Positions 44,191 to 53,602 of a stretch of 64,000 bases of DNA are shown piece after piece. This DNA is from Agaribacterium haliotis (GTDB lineage Bacteria > Pseudomonadota > Gammaproteobacteria > Pseudomonadales > Cellvibrionaceae): the NCBI RefSeq assembly GCF_002312815.1, contig NZ_NKQJ01000007.1, positions 1 through 64,000 on the forward strand, in the 5' to 3' direction. Each line of letters begins with the position of its first letter. Positions within the stretch are counted from its first letter, which is position 1. Both the position numbers and the translations under genes were made by a program. The notes under the pieces were generated by a model. That model searched no databases and was not told the DNA's origin. It saw only the letters and a program-made list of their open reading frames with translations.

Positions 44191-45450
44191 TTATTTTACC
44201 GCGGCAAGAATGCTGGGGATAACCTGGTAAAAAATCAGGTTTGCCATTCGCGGCGTCTCAGTTTGTGGATAACCGCCATTTAGGGCAATAATCACTTCTG
44301 ATTCTTTATCAATGGCTAACACTTGGCCGTGGATGCCAATCATAACGAGCAGGCTGTGGCCTTCGATATTGAGCACCCGGTATTGGTCTTTATACCAGGC
44401 GTCATTAGCCAGGGCGTATTCTTTGCCTTTTTTCCAGGCCGCTTTCACCGCTTGGTTGCCGTTCCAGATATCATCTAAGAACTGTTTGGGGATAATTTGT
44501 TCGCCTTTGTAGTTCTTGCCACCGTTAACAATGACTCTGCCAACACGAGCCAGATCGCGTGTGCTCATATTCAGGCCACCAGATGCGACAACAAACTTGG
44601 CTGGGTCCGCCATCCAGTAGGCGTCGTTTTCTGCACCGATTTTTTTCCAGATTTTTTCTTCCAGGTAGTTCGCCAAGCTCTTATTAGTAACGCGCTCTAC
44701 AACTTGCCCGAGTATTTCTGTGTTGGGGTCCTGATATTGATAGACCTCACCCGGGGCGTACTTTCGATCTTTAATTAACAATAGGTAGGCGTGCACGCCG
44801 TGTAAGCCGGAGTCGTTTTTGCCATGCCATTCCTGGGCCTGCGTTAATCTTGGGTCCCAGCTTTTGTGCGGCGGTGTCGGAATATTTAAGCCGCTGCGCA
44901 TATCGGCGATTTCCTGAATGCTCACGCCTTCAAATGCGGTCTTCTTAAACTCGGGTAAATAGTGCTCAAGTGGTTTGGACATGTCGAGCAAACCTTCTGC
45001 TGCGGCAATGCCGGCCAGTGTTGCGGTAAACGATTTGGTGACCGACATATCCAGGTGGGTGGAATCCGGGCCCATGCCATTGAAAAAATGCTGGTGCACA
45101 ACGGTATCACCCTTAAGCACCACCATAGAATGGTTTTTTAATCTATCCCTTAAAATTGTATAGAGGTCTTGCTCGGCGTCGGCGTCTTGGCCTTTAAGTT
45201 TTTCTAAGTCTAAGGCCTTGCCTTCTTGCCACTTCTCCGGGGGCAAAGAGCCTTTAGCAATTTTGTAGTGGCGGGTATATTTATAGGCGTTTGGAAAGGT
45301 AGCCGCAGCAAACTCGCCTTGGTCCCACTGGTCTTGCGGTACACCGAGTTTGGCTGCGTGATCAATAAATGTTTGATCGGCTGGGTGAAAGCTCGCAGCC
45401 TGGGCGTTTAAACATAGCCCAGCGCTTATCGCTAATAAAAAACAACGCAT
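44191..45450 (-). CDS. Serine hydrolase of the class C beta-lactamase family (1)
   Basis: A 419-residue exported penicillin-binding-like hydrolase. A signal peptide ends near AQA (residue 19). The S-x-x-K motif is SVTKSF and the second motif region YQYQDPNTEILG carries a Tyr in the expected place. MSTRDLARVGRVIVNGG is typical of this group (PF00144). Such proteins act as esterases, peptidases or transesterases; few are true beta-lactamases. It is a close paralogue of the gene at 46621-47907, and the two bracket an SMR transporter gene and a small unknown gene. Confidence 0.88.
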   Translation of the reverse strand: MRCFLLAISAGLCLNAQAASFHPADQTFIDHAAKLGVPQDQWDQGEFAAATFPNAYKYTRHYKIAKGSLPPEKWQEGKALDLEKLKGQDADAEQDLYTILRDRLKNHSMVVLKGDTVVHQHFFNGMGPDSTHLDMSVTKSFTATLAGIAAAEGLLDMSKPLEHYLPEFKKTAFEGVSIQEIADMRSGLNIPTPPHKSWDPRLTQAQEWHGKNDSGLHGVHAYLLLIKDRKYAPGEVYQYQDPNTEILGQVVERVTNKSLANYLEEKIWKKIGAENDAYWMADPAKFVVASGGLNMSTRDLARVGRVIVNGGKNYKGEQIIPKQFLDDIWNGNQAVKAAWKKGKEYALANDAWYKDQYRVLNIEGHSLLVMIGIHGQVLAIDKESEVIIALNGGYPQTETPRMANLIFYQVIPSILAAVK

Positions 45451-45511
45451 CGTTATGACTCCTTTTGGGTTACTGTCTATTTCGTAATCGTAGCGTTACA
45501 TGACTGTAGGC

Positions 45512-46084
45512 CTAACAGGCCTTTGTTTTGTAATTGACCCATTCAATCAGCTCTCGCGGATCGCCCCAGGTTTTTAGCCAGCGGATAAAACTTTGGGGGC
45601 AGCGTGTTCCTAGGTTTAATTGGCACCAGGCATCCAGCGCTGCTTGTTTGCAATAACCCTCTTGATAGGCGTCGTAGGCGGCATCGGCTTTGCGCCAAAA
45701 TTTGTGATCAATACGGCCGCGCTCGGCTAAAAAAGGGTGTGCGCCTTTGGGCGCCGTGTGGCGAGGCAGCTCACTGCAGATCGCACTGAGTAAGCGCTGC
45801 AGGGTTTCAATGCCGATATCGGCTATGCTCAGTTCGTCAATGGCCTCCAGGTCGTCGCCGGCCACTTGAGAAACGCGCTCTACCAAAAAGTCTAGCTTGA
45901 GTGACTTAGCGAGTTCATAGGCAAAAATATCCAGGCGAGCTAAGATGCGGTCTTGGTACTCTTCGCGGGTGAAGTCACCATTTTTGAGTGCCGCGCCGGG
46001 TAAATGGCTAAGTGCACTTAGCAGTTTATCCTGGTTGACCAGCAGCTTGCCGAGTTCGTGTTCTGCATCTGTTGATAACTTCAC
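45512..46084 (-). CDS. Cytoplasmic protein of unknown function
   Basis: A 190-residue, mainly alpha-helical acidic protein with no signal peptide. It ends with YCKQAALDAWCQLNLGTRCPQSFIRWLKTWGDPRELIEWVNYKTKAC, in which several Cys and Trp are grouped. I do not recognise a family. It is co-directional with and between the SMR gene and the first serine hydrolase, with gaps of about 50-60 bases. Confidence 0.65.
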   Translation of the reverse strand: MKLSTDAEHELGKLLVNQDKLLSALSHLPGAALKNGDFTREEYQDRILARLDIFAYELAKSLKLDFLVERVSQVAGDDLEAIDELSIADIGIETLQRLLSAICSELPRHTAPKGAHPFLAERGRIDHKFWRKADAAYDAYQEGYCKQAALDAWCQLNLGTRCPQSFIRWLKTWGDPRELIEWVNYKTKAC

Positions 46085-46135
46085 TGCGCTTCCTCTTTTA
46101 TCAAGCCGTGTTTGAAGCCATGTCCGCGGCTAAGC

Positions 46136-46465
46136 CTAGTGGCTAATAGCCTTGGAAAAGACACTTATAATAAACACGCCAACGATGATAAATGCCATGC
46201 CTACAACTGCGGCGATATCGAGCTTCTGGTCAAAAACAATGGCCGCCACTATAGCAATGAGCACCATGCCCAGGCCAGCCCAAATAGCATAGGCCAAACC
46301 TACGGGTATAGCCTTTAAAACTAGGGAAAGGCAATAAAAAGTCAGCGCGTAACCGCCAATCACTAATAGGCTTGGGCCGAGTTTAGAAAAGCCCTCCGAG
46401 GCCTTAAGTGCATTGGTGGCGACAACTTCAGCAATGATTGCAATGGTGAGCCATAGATAAGCCAT
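46136..46465 (-). CDS. SMR-family multidrug efflux protein (EmrE/QacE/SugE type)
   Basis: A 109-residue protein with four transmembrane helices. MAYLWLTIAIIAEVVATNALKASEGF has the essential membrane Glu (in AIIAEVVAT) that couples proton entry to export of cationic drugs; GLAYAIWAGLGMV is the other family block. SMR proteins work as antiparallel dimers in the inner membrane. The ATG at 46465 follows AGGAGC; the frame extends eight codons upstream without support. It is chromosomal here and not in an integron cassette context. Confidence 0.93.
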   Translation of the reverse strand: MAYLWLTIAIIAEVVATNALKASEGFSKLGPSLLVIGGYALTFYCLSLVLKAIPVGLAYAIWAGLGMVLIAIVAAIVFDQKLDIAAVVGMAFIIVGVFIISVFSKAISH

Positions 46466-46620
46466 AGTTTTATTGCTCCTGATCAACAACTGTACATTTG
46501 CTGTTAAGCCTTGCAGTTTGTTTAAAGTACGCGCTTTATTTAACTACCGTACTTGCTTTAACTAAAGTACTTATTACATTGGGCCCATCGACACCGCGAA
46601 TGCAAATGGGCCCCCGGCGT

Positions 46621-47907
46621 TTAGCTTTTGTGCACTGACAGTGCTTGCACAAGCGCTGGAACAAGCTGGTGAAATTGCATTGTGGCAAAGCGCGGTGTTT
46701 CGGCCATCGGGTAGGCGCCATTTAGCGCAATAACCGAGTTGCTCTCTTTGTGCATCACACACATCTGGCCGTTGACACCTACCATCGCCAGATAGCGTTG
46801 CCCGCCAATTTCAAGCATACGAAACTGATCTTTGTAATAGCCGTCTGCCAGGGCCGACTCTTTGCCTTTTTGCCAGGCTTTGCGCACCTTGGCATTGCCT
46901 TGCCACAGATCGTTTACAAATTTTTCTGGCAGCACTTGTTCGCCTTTTTCATTTTTGCCCGAGTTGAGAAACAAAAGCCCAACACGAGCGAGGTCTTTGG
47001 TGGCCATATTCATGCCCGTTGAGCCCATGGCCAAGCCTTTTTTATCCGACATAAAGTGGGCATCGGCGGCCACCCCGACCTTTTGTAACAGCTCTTGTTC
47101 AAGTATGTGGGTGAAAGACCTGCCTGTTGCCCGGTCGACAATTAGCCCTAGCAGTTCGCTGTTAACATCCTGATAGTCATATTTTTCACCCATCGCGTAG
47201 TTTTGGCGCTCGGTGATCAAAGGGAAAAAGTCCATGGTACCATTGGCGTAGGCTTTTGCAGCGTTTTCACCATAATAACCCTGGGCGTCGGATAAACGTG
47301 TATCCCAGTATTTTTCTTTGCTGCCGGCGGCGAGCACTACGGCCGTGCGCATATCTGAAATCTCTTCGACGCTGGCGCTTTCAAAGGCTGTGTTTTTCAA
47401 CTCCGGAACGTATTTAATGGCTTTGTCATCCCAGTTTAACTGGCCTTTGCCAACGGCAATGGCCGCGGCCATCGCGGTAAACGATTTGGAGACCGACATG
47501 TCGAGATGGGTCGAAAACTCATCCATGCCATTGCTGTAGTGTTCGTGAACAATTTTCCCATCTTTTAAAATAACCGCATTGTGATTCTGGACACGATTCA
47601 TTAAAAAGTCGCTTGCGGAAATATTTCCGTCATAATCTTGAATAACAAGCTCATCCAAGTTTAAGGGGCTCGCACTTTTTTTAAGCTCAAGCACAAACTG
47701 GCCTTTGTGCAGGGTGTAACTGTGAGCGAACTTATAGACATGGGGCATGGCCGACGCGATATACTCTGGTGTTTCCCAGTTTTCGCCGGTCATACCGATG
47801 CTTTGGGCTGCGTCAATAAAAGCTTGGTCGGGGCCTTTAAATGTCACTGCATTTGCAGCCTGGGGAAGAATGATGGCTGCACTTAATAAAAATACTTTGA
47901 TGTTCAT
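46621..47907 (-). CDS. Serine hydrolase of the class C beta-lactamase family (2)
   Basis: A 428-residue exported paralogue of the 44-45 kb gene. It has a signal peptide (ending ANA), S-x-x-K in SVSKSF, YDYQDVNSELLG in the second motif region, and MATKDLARVGLLFLNSG and GKESALADGYYKDQF, all matched by its paralogue. The pair probably arose by duplication, with the SMR and small gene between them. The substrate is unknown. Confidence 0.88.
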   Translation of the reverse strand: MNIKVFLLSAAIILPQAANAVTFKGPDQAFIDAAQSIGMTGENWETPEYIASAMPHVYKFAHSYTLHKGQFVLELKKSASPLNLDELVIQDYDGNISASDFLMNRVQNHNAVILKDGKIVHEHYSNGMDEFSTHLDMSVSKSFTAMAAAIAVGKGQLNWDDKAIKYVPELKNTAFESASVEEISDMRTAVVLAAGSKEKYWDTRLSDAQGYYGENAAKAYANGTMDFFPLITERQNYAMGEKYDYQDVNSELLGLIVDRATGRSFTHILEQELLQKVGVAADAHFMSDKKGLAMGSTGMNMATKDLARVGLLFLNSGKNEKGEQVLPEKFVNDLWQGNAKVRKAWQKGKESALADGYYKDQFRMLEIGGQRYLAMVGVNGQMCVMHKESNSVIALNGAYPMAETPRFATMQFHQLVPALVQALSVHKS

Positions 47908-48035
47908 GGTGCCTATCCTTATTTAAAGTTTGTGTGCTTCAGTTAAGGGTATTCAGTTAAGGGCATTGAGTCTAGCCACGTGAAGCCTGGTGCAGTGCAG
48001 CACCGCCCAATATGGCGCGGCGCTGGCCTGGATGT

Positions 48036-49223
48036 TTAATAATTTCGAATCAGTACCTCTGGGTGTTTGTCGTCTGTTTCTATGTATATATCAACCAGGG
48101 CGCCTTGAATGCGAAAGTGGCTTGAGCTAACGGTGCCCATAAATTTGCCCCGGCCTTTCCACAGTGGTTTTTGTTTGGCAAACGCTTGTGCTTCAGCCTT
48201 GTCTTCATTGATGTCGGCGCTATTAATGTAGGCCTCGGCTGCTTCTTGCCTAAGCACACTGGCACCTGCAAAATGTTTGTTTACAAAAGGCTTGTGGGTA
48301 TAGAGCGAGTGGTTTGCATGAGCCATTCGGTCTTTGGCACTGATCACTACTTTGCCTTCAGTTTGATTTTCGATATTGGTCACTAAACCAAAACTATCCA
48401 CTAAGGTATAAGAGAAAAATGCCGTGTATTCGGAGTAAGCGGTGACCACATCAATCAGCTGCTCGGCCGATTCGGTATTGTAGGCTTCCCAGCTTAAATA
48501 AAAGGATGGCACCGCAGTTGCCGATATCACTTCGCCGCCGTTTCGCTCGCGCAGGCTGCCTTCGTCCGCCATGGTGTTCATCAATAAGGCTTGCCCGCCT
48601 TTGTTGACACCGCCGTAGGGAATTAGGCCGGCCCAGGTTTGAATAACACGCCGTTTGCCATCGTCATCGAGGTGGTTCAGCACAATTAAACCTTCATAGT
48701 TGGCGGCCATATAGTCAAAGTTGGCCTGGCCCCAGGCTCGGCCCTGTTTATCGCTGATGGCCATCACCGTGCAGCGCGACGGGGTACTGGCGGAATACGA
48801 TAAGCTGTTTTGCATAAAACCGACGCCGCCGTTTTTTTGTGACTCGAGGATGGCTTCATCCGACATTGCGACTGCCAACAAAAAGTGCGGGTCGCGCTCG
48901 AGACTAAGGCTTAAACCCTCTAAGTAGTCGGCGGCATCGGGGGAAACTTGCTCAAGGCGCTGATACAGCTGCTGGGCCTGCATGGTGCGCGCAAGCTCAG
49001 CGACGCTCATGCCCGGCAGCATAAAGTCCAGAGTTTTATCAAAACGAGCGATGCCGTCTAATATTTGTTCTTTGGCGACTTCGCCAACGTGCAGGCCCAG
49101 CTCGTAGCTCGAGCCGCTAAAACGCACTTCGGCAATTTGCTCGCTGTGCTGAATAAGCTCGGCGTGGGCACAGAAGCTAAGTGCCATGGCAGAGCAAAAA
49201 CTTACTACCTTTTTGATTTTCAT
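48036..49223 (-). CDS. C45-type autoproteolytic acyltransferase/hydrolase
   Basis: A 395-residue exported Ntn-hydrolase related to acyl-CoA:6-APA acyltransferase. The ATG at 49223 follows AGAGGA and gives a signal peptide ending AHA. VGEVAKEQILDGIARFDK precedes the putative self-cleavage site, where the Cys of PSRCTVMAI would become the N-terminal nucleophile. GRAWGQANFDY and YGGVNKGGQALLMNTM are conserved blocks. C45 enzymes hydrolyse or transfer acyl groups on amides. It follows the second beta-lactamase-like gene at a distance of 128 bases, on the same strand. Confidence 0.8.
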   Translation of the reverse strand: MKIKKVVSFCSAMALSFCAHAELIQHSEQIAEVRFSGSSYELGLHVGEVAKEQILDGIARFDKTLDFMLPGMSVAELARTMQAQQLYQRLEQVSPDAADYLEGLSLSLERDPHFLLAVAMSDEAILESQKNGGVGFMQNSLSYSASTPSRCTVMAISDKQGRAWGQANFDYMAANYEGLIVLNHLDDDGKRRVIQTWAGLIPYGGVNKGGQALLMNTMADEGSLRERNGGEVISATAVPSFYLSWEAYNTESAEQLIDVVTAYSEYTAFFSYTLVDSFGLVTNIENQTEGKVVISAKDRMAHANHSLYTHKPFVNKHFAGASVLRQEAAEAYINSADINEDKAEAQAFAKQKPLWKGRGKFMGTVSSSHFRIQGALVDIYIETDDKHPEVLIRNY

Positions 49224-49404
49224 CGTATTGTCCTCTCTTACATTAACGGGCAGCCACTTGTGGTGGCGGTGCTGGATAAATCGGCTGTGGGTAAAGCCAA
49301 AACCATGAGCCCATGCTAAGAGTGTGGGCATTACTAAGCATCACTAAGTGTTTTAATAAGCTTTAGTATTCAGCTGAAAAGGTAACAGCAAAGGCAGCAG
49401 AAAA

Positions 49405-49500
49405 GGGCAGTAGGAGGGCAGTAGGAGGGCAGTAGGGCAAAACACAAAGGGCTGAGCCGATGGAGAGCAGCAGATGGAGAGGAGCAGATGGAGGGAAGCA
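49405..49500 (+). repeat. Two adjacent short tandem arrays
   Basis: GGGCAGTAGGA occurs three times (49405-49437, last base varied), and GATGGAGAGCAGCA three times (49459-49500, with substitutions). Both lie between the divergent-looking starts of the C45 gene and the end of the exporter gene, in a stretch without genes (49224-49543). Confidence 0.8.
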
Positions 49501-49543
49501 CAAGTAGGGTGGAGCGGGCGAGGCCTAGACGAGGCAGCAGTAC

Positions 49544-50212
49544 TCAACAACAAAACTCAACGACAAAGGCCAGAGGCTGCAACAATAAATACAGCGCCAG
49601 CCCCAGCAGTAACCACGGGCTGAGCACAGCCATTAGCGAACTTAATTTGCGATTGATTGTTTCTAAAAATTTTGTGGCCTTGGCGCCGGCAAACGCCGCT
49701 GCCAGGGGTACGGCCAAAAAAGGCAAGGCGTAGCCGATGTTGTAGCCAAGCAGCAATAAATAGGCCTGCTGCAAGCTGATATCCGCACTCGATACGGTGT
49801 CGATGGCGGCAAAATACGGTAGCGCAAACGGCGCACCGACAAAGTTGATGATGGCGCCGTATAAAAAATAGCTCAGGGCTGAAGCCTGGTCCGGCGTTGT
49901 GTTTTTGGCAGGCTCGGATGTTTTGTTTTTTGTAAAAGCAATATACGCAGCAAAAAGACAGGCTAAACCCAATACAGCGCTGATTAGCAAGTCGGCAGGT
50001 TTTGCTAGCTGCAAGCGCTGGCTCAGCGCCTCAAGCGCATACGAAGCAACAAGGCCAACACAAATATAGGCGCTGGTGTGGCCCAACAACAAAAACAAGC
50101 TGTTTGCCACAGGGCGTGAAGATGCAGCAGCGACAATCATTACCGCCAGCAAGACGGGGTTTAAGATGTCTAAAAGCAGTATCGAAAAAAGTAGCGCAAC
50201 AAGATCTGCCAT
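49544..50212 (-). CDS. GAP/LysE-type membrane exporter family protein
   Basis: A 222-residue polytopic protein with six hydrophobic helices. LFSILLLDILNPVLLAVMI at the N-terminus and a repeated NPVLL/FVGAPFALPYF-like pattern, plus LGYNIGYALPFLAVPL, fit the GAP/LysE (amino acid or lipid exporter) superfamily. The substrate is unknown. It starts 100 bases before the GH50 terminator and is read in the same direction, but the terminator lies between them. Confidence 0.7.
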   Translation of the reverse strand: MADLVALLFSILLLDILNPVLLAVMIVAAASSRPVANSLFLLLGHTSAYICVGLVASYALEALSQRLQLAKPADLLISAVLGLACLFAAYIAFTKNKTSEPAKNTTPDQASALSYFLYGAIINFVGAPFALPYFAAIDTVSSADISLQQAYLLLLGYNIGYALPFLAVPLAAAFAGAKATKFLETINRKLSSLMAVLSPWLLLGLALYLLLQPLAFVVEFCC

Positions 50213-50312
50213 CGCTGTCCCTCTAAAACATCATTTACGGCATAACTCGCGGCATACTCTTTGGAAAAGCGCAGCCTTCAGTGCCAAAGCCTTAAGTGGT
50301 TATCATAAAACA

Positions 50313-50336
50313 AAGAAGCCCCAAGCGGGGCTTCTT
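50313..50336 (-). terminator. Rho-independent terminator of the second GH50 gene
   Basis: AAGAAGCCCC pairs with GGGGCTTCTT over the loop AAGC. On the minus strand it is followed by TGTTTTATG. It lies 47 bases past the GH50 stop codon. Confidence 0.88.
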
Positions 50337-50382
50337 AATGGCTGAATTGAGCGTCTGTATTAAGAGGTTTTAAGTGTGCTAA

Positions 50383-52755
50383 CTATTTATTTTTTTCCAG
50401 GCTCTTAATCGCATCGCCAAAGGTGCGCTGGTACATATCGCTGTGCAGTTCTTTGGCCGCTTCAACCAGGGTTGGGTAGGGTGTATCGGTCACACTGACA
50501 AAACCGACGTTGTAATTTTCACCGTCAAAGGCGCGGCCGGTAATGGGTGAGTCGATGTATTGGAACCAGTGAGCGCCAACAAAATACGGGCTGTCGAAAA
50601 TGGTATTCATATAGTCTTTGTACATTTCGGCGCGCTCTTGCTGGTCCATCGCGTGCACAAGGCCGGGGTGGAAGTGGCCGTTGCTGATTGAGCCTACGTG
50701 AAATTCACCGATAATGGTTGGCATATCGAGCTCTTCTAAAAATGCCCATTTCTTTGTTTGCAGGCCTTCTTTATATAAATTAAAACTGACTACATCGACG
50801 TGTTTGGCACTGGCTTTAACAATTTCAATCGGCATGCCCCAGTCGGCAAAACGCGCGCCGAGGTAGAGGTGATTTGGCAAGTACTTCTTCATCACTTTAT
50901 TCACAGTTTTAAAGTACTCGTCGCCGTAGAGATAAAGCATGGCGCTGTAGTCGGCAAGCTGCTGCTCGTTAAGATCACTGTCGTTAATGCCCTTGGCAAA
51001 AGCCTGCCACGAGGCGATATTGGTTTCCCAGGCGGCGTTGAGTTTGTTGATGTCTTGATATTTTTCTTGCATCAACTCGGTAAACGCTTTTTTGGTAGGC
51101 ACGTAGTCGGCGTTGCGGCCGAGGGTGTGAATAACGATGCCGTAGCGCGATTCAACAGTTTCCGGGCGGCCAAAGCTTTTTTCGTTGTCGACAAAAACAC
51201 CCACACACCACGGGTTGTTTTTAACCTGCTTGGCAATTTCTTTGACTTTATCTTCGACAACGTCTTCGTAAACCGGGTCAAATGGGTCGGGTAGGGCCCA
51301 CCAGAAATCGTTGCCGCTGGAGACGGTTTTATAGCGGCGGTCAGTGGTCCATACATGGGTAAAGAAAGGAATGCGTTTGTTGTCAAAAAAGCGCGGGTCC
51401 GTCCAGTTGCCGAGTGAAGTAAAACCCCAGTTGAGCATGCGATCGACGGTGACTTTTTCCCAGTCATCTAAATACGATTCTTTTTTCGTTTCACCGTATT
51501 TGCGTTCGAGGTTGGCGCTGTAAAAGTTAAAACTCTCACCTTGTTTTAACGCACCGGAGTGCAAACCGCCGGGTATGTAGCTGTAGTGATTGCTCAGCTC
51601 GTCGCCGTACTCGGGCAGCCAATAAAACATATCCTTGCGCATTTGCGAGGCGACAAAACGATGTTTCTCAGCTTTGGCGCTGCGTTTGGTGCCTTTGTCA
51701 CTTTTGCTGTATTTGTACTTGCTGTTGAAGTCGTAGCCGGTGATGGTGCCGGTATCGCCAAGGCGGGCAGAATCGATACCGGTGGCTAAATAAAGATAAC
51801 CTTCCGGGTCAACCAGGGCCCAGCGCTCGCCGACTTTTTGGGTGCGGAAATAACCCGTGCCTTTGAGTTTGGGGCCGTTTAGCCAGCCGCCAAATTTGGA
51901 GCGGTCGGCCATGGCTTTGCCGTTGTCGAGCGCTTTGAGTTCCTGATCGCGCTTGGCGTGTAAATCTTCCAGGCTGCGCACTTTGCTGGCAAAGTCGGCG
52001 CGGTAGTTCTGGCCAAACTCATCAACGATATTGCTTAAATAGCCGGGGTCTTCCGCCTCGGGCGGCAGCGCAATTAAGCGCAGTTTATCGATTTCGATGC
52101 TTTTGGCGCCGTGGCCGTCTTGCAGGTGGAAGTTAATCGAGGCAATGGCGCTGAAATCTAAGTTTTTAGTGCCCCACATCCAGATAAACGGCGTTGCTGC
52201 GCTCGTCCATTTCGGAGGGTTGCCGCGCAGGCCCGAAGCCTGGTTCAGTTCGTTGGCGACATCGGCCGTGCCTTCGGGGTTGATAAAGTCCGCAGCTTTA
52301 AGCTCGGAATAATAACTTGTCATCGGCCCGGGTTTAATGCTGACGCTGCGCGAGTGCATGGCGCCGTTTTTATCGTGAATGGTAAAAAACACATGCACGG
52401 AGCGCTCGCTTAAGCTGCGGGCATCAAGGGCGATGGCAAACTCGTCGTATTGGCTCCAGTCCCACGGTGTTTGTGGGCGAAAAACAATACCCGCGCCCTG
52501 GTTGTTGTCGGCGTCAAAATCGACGCGCAGTCGCCGATCATCGCCCTTATCAACCAAGCTGACTTGGCTGCGGTCGAGTTCTATCGTAGTTGGCAGCTCG
52601 GCGCCGTTAAAGTCTTCTATTTCGACGATGGGCTTGCTGAAATATTCGGCAAAAGCCGGCTGCTCTGCGTGAGCGGGGGTGAAGTTAAGGCCAGTTAAGG
52701 CAAAAACAGCAAACGCACTGCGCTTGTACAGGGAGAGTAAAGACATATTTATCAT
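50383..52755 (-). CDS. GH50 beta-agarase (second copy)
   Basis: A 790-residue agarase similar to the one at 6-8.5 kb along its whole length. It has a signal peptide ending AHA and no lipobox, so it should be periplasmic or secreted, unlike its lipoprotein paralogue. The N-terminal CBM-like domain is about 40-250 and the catalytic barrel about 280-780. The catalytic Glu are in VDNEKSFG (about 522) and IIGEFHVG (about 682). AAGG precedes the ATG at 52755; another ATG three codons on is also possible. It stands in its own unit with a terminator. The two enzymes may act in different compartments on the same substrate. Confidence 0.92.
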   Translation of the reverse strand: MINMSLLSLYKRSAFAVFALTGLNFTPAHAEQPAFAEYFSKPIVEIEDFNGAELPTTIELDRSQVSLVDKGDDRRLRVDFDADNNQGAGIVFRPQTPWDWSQYDEFAIALDARSLSERSVHVFFTIHDKNGAMHSRSVSIKPGPMTSYYSELKAADFINPEGTADVANELNQASGLRGNPPKWTSAATPFIWMWGTKNLDFSAIASINFHLQDGHGAKSIEIDKLRLIALPPEAEDPGYLSNIVDEFGQNYRADFASKVRSLEDLHAKRDQELKALDNGKAMADRSKFGGWLNGPKLKGTGYFRTQKVGERWALVDPEGYLYLATGIDSARLGDTGTITGYDFNSKYKYSKSDKGTKRSAKAEKHRFVASQMRKDMFYWLPEYGDELSNHYSYIPGGLHSGALKQGESFNFYSANLERKYGETKKESYLDDWEKVTVDRMLNWGFTSLGNWTDPRFFDNKRIPFFTHVWTTDRRYKTVSSGNDFWWALPDPFDPVYEDVVEDKVKEIAKQVKNNPWCVGVFVDNEKSFGRPETVESRYGIVIHTLGRNADYVPTKKAFTELMQEKYQDINKLNAAWETNIASWQAFAKGINDSDLNEQQLADYSAMLYLYGDEYFKTVNKVMKKYLPNHLYLGARFADWGMPIEIVKASAKHVDVVSFNLYKEGLQTKKWAFLEELDMPTIIGEFHVGSISNGHFHPGLVHAMDQQERAEMYKDYMNTIFDSPYFVGAHWFQYIDSPITGRAFDGENYNVGFVSVTDTPYPTLVEAAKELHSDMYQRTFGDAIKSLEKNK

Positions 52756-53001
52756 ATTTAACCTTGGCGGTAGACAGGTCATGGGAAACTATTATTAGAT
52801 CTTACAAGCGGCTAGCTTAGCTGCGCTTGGCGTGTTTGTCATTGTTTACTCTCGACGTACGCATTGCAGCTGCACTGCTTAACTGGGCGGATTTGTCTGG
52901 GGAGCTTTGTTTGGGGGAGGCACTGCTGGCTGCGGATGCTGCGCTAGTTGGCGTGGCTGTTGTAGCGGTTTTAGTTAAGAAGGGGCTAGTAGAGGAGGGC
53001 T

Positions 53002-53037
53002 TTCACCAGGTTTTCTTTTTCAATAAAACCTGGTGAA
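53002..53037. terminator. Stem-loop beyond the ADP-ribosyltransferase-like gene
   Basis: TTCACCAGGTTTT pairs with AAAACCTGGTGAA across a pyrimidine-rich loop. There is no downstream T-run on either strand, so a terminator role is not certain. Confidence 0.5.
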
Positions 53038-53053
53038 GCAGCGAGTACGGGGT

Positions 53054-53602
53054 TTATTTAAAACCGCGATACATCAGGTTTCTGAATCGCACTGGCGATA
53101 CAAAAGAAACTTCAACCGCCTGGTGAGGCACAACACCAAACATGGTGGCGTTTTGTAAACGGTTGGCGTTACATACCAAACGGTAGTTTCGACTAAAGGC
53201 GTTTAATCGGCCTACGCGTTCGCCGAGTTTTTCTGACGCTTCCGCCAGGCGGCCTTCGACGTGCCATTCACCGATAATCTGGTACTGGTGGCCACCGTAG
53301 GCGTCGTCTTCTGCCGACGCGGTAGATAACAGGCCGACATTATTAAACATTACGTGCTGCTGGAACTGCATTGGATCTAGAAGCATGGCTTTGAGCTTTA
53401 GTCGCGCTCGCTGAAACAGCGCGTCTTCGTTCATGCCGGCACAGTTACAGCCAAGTTTACCGTTGGTTTTGTTATTGCAGGCCAAAAAACCGTCAAAACC
53501 ACCGGCGTGGTGCTCAAGCAAATATTTGGGAACAAAGCCGCCGGTACTTCTCATTGTGGCCAGGTCTCTAGTATCCCCCCGGTAAGAAAACTGAACTCTC
53601 AT
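53054..53602 (-). CDS. Possible ADP-ribosyltransferase-like protein
   Basis: A 182-residue protein with no signal peptide. It begins FSYRGDTRDLATMRSTGGFVP, which resembles the N-terminal block of cholera/pertussis-type ADP-ribosyltransferases (for example YRADSRPPDEIKQSGGLMP in cholera toxin A), with Arg8 in place of the NAD-binding Arg. A Ser-Thr pair occurs in GLLSTASAEDD (93-94), where these enzymes have an STS motif. Glu164 in VEVSF sits where the catalytic Glu of EVSALGG lies. If correct it would transfer ADP-ribose from NAD to a target. Many Cys (42, 52, 54) are unusual. The pattern match is by eye, and a structural search is needed. No immunity gene or secretion signal is evident. Confidence 0.45.
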   Translation of the reverse strand: MRVQFSYRGDTRDLATMRSTGGFVPKYLLEHHAGGFDGFLACNNKTNGKLGCNCAGMNEDALFQRARLKLKAMLLDPMQFQQHVMFNNVGLLSTASAEDDAYGGHQYQIIGEWHVEGRLAEASEKLGERVGRLNAFSRNYRLVCNANRLQNATMFGVVPHQAVEVSFVSPVRFRNLMYRGFK

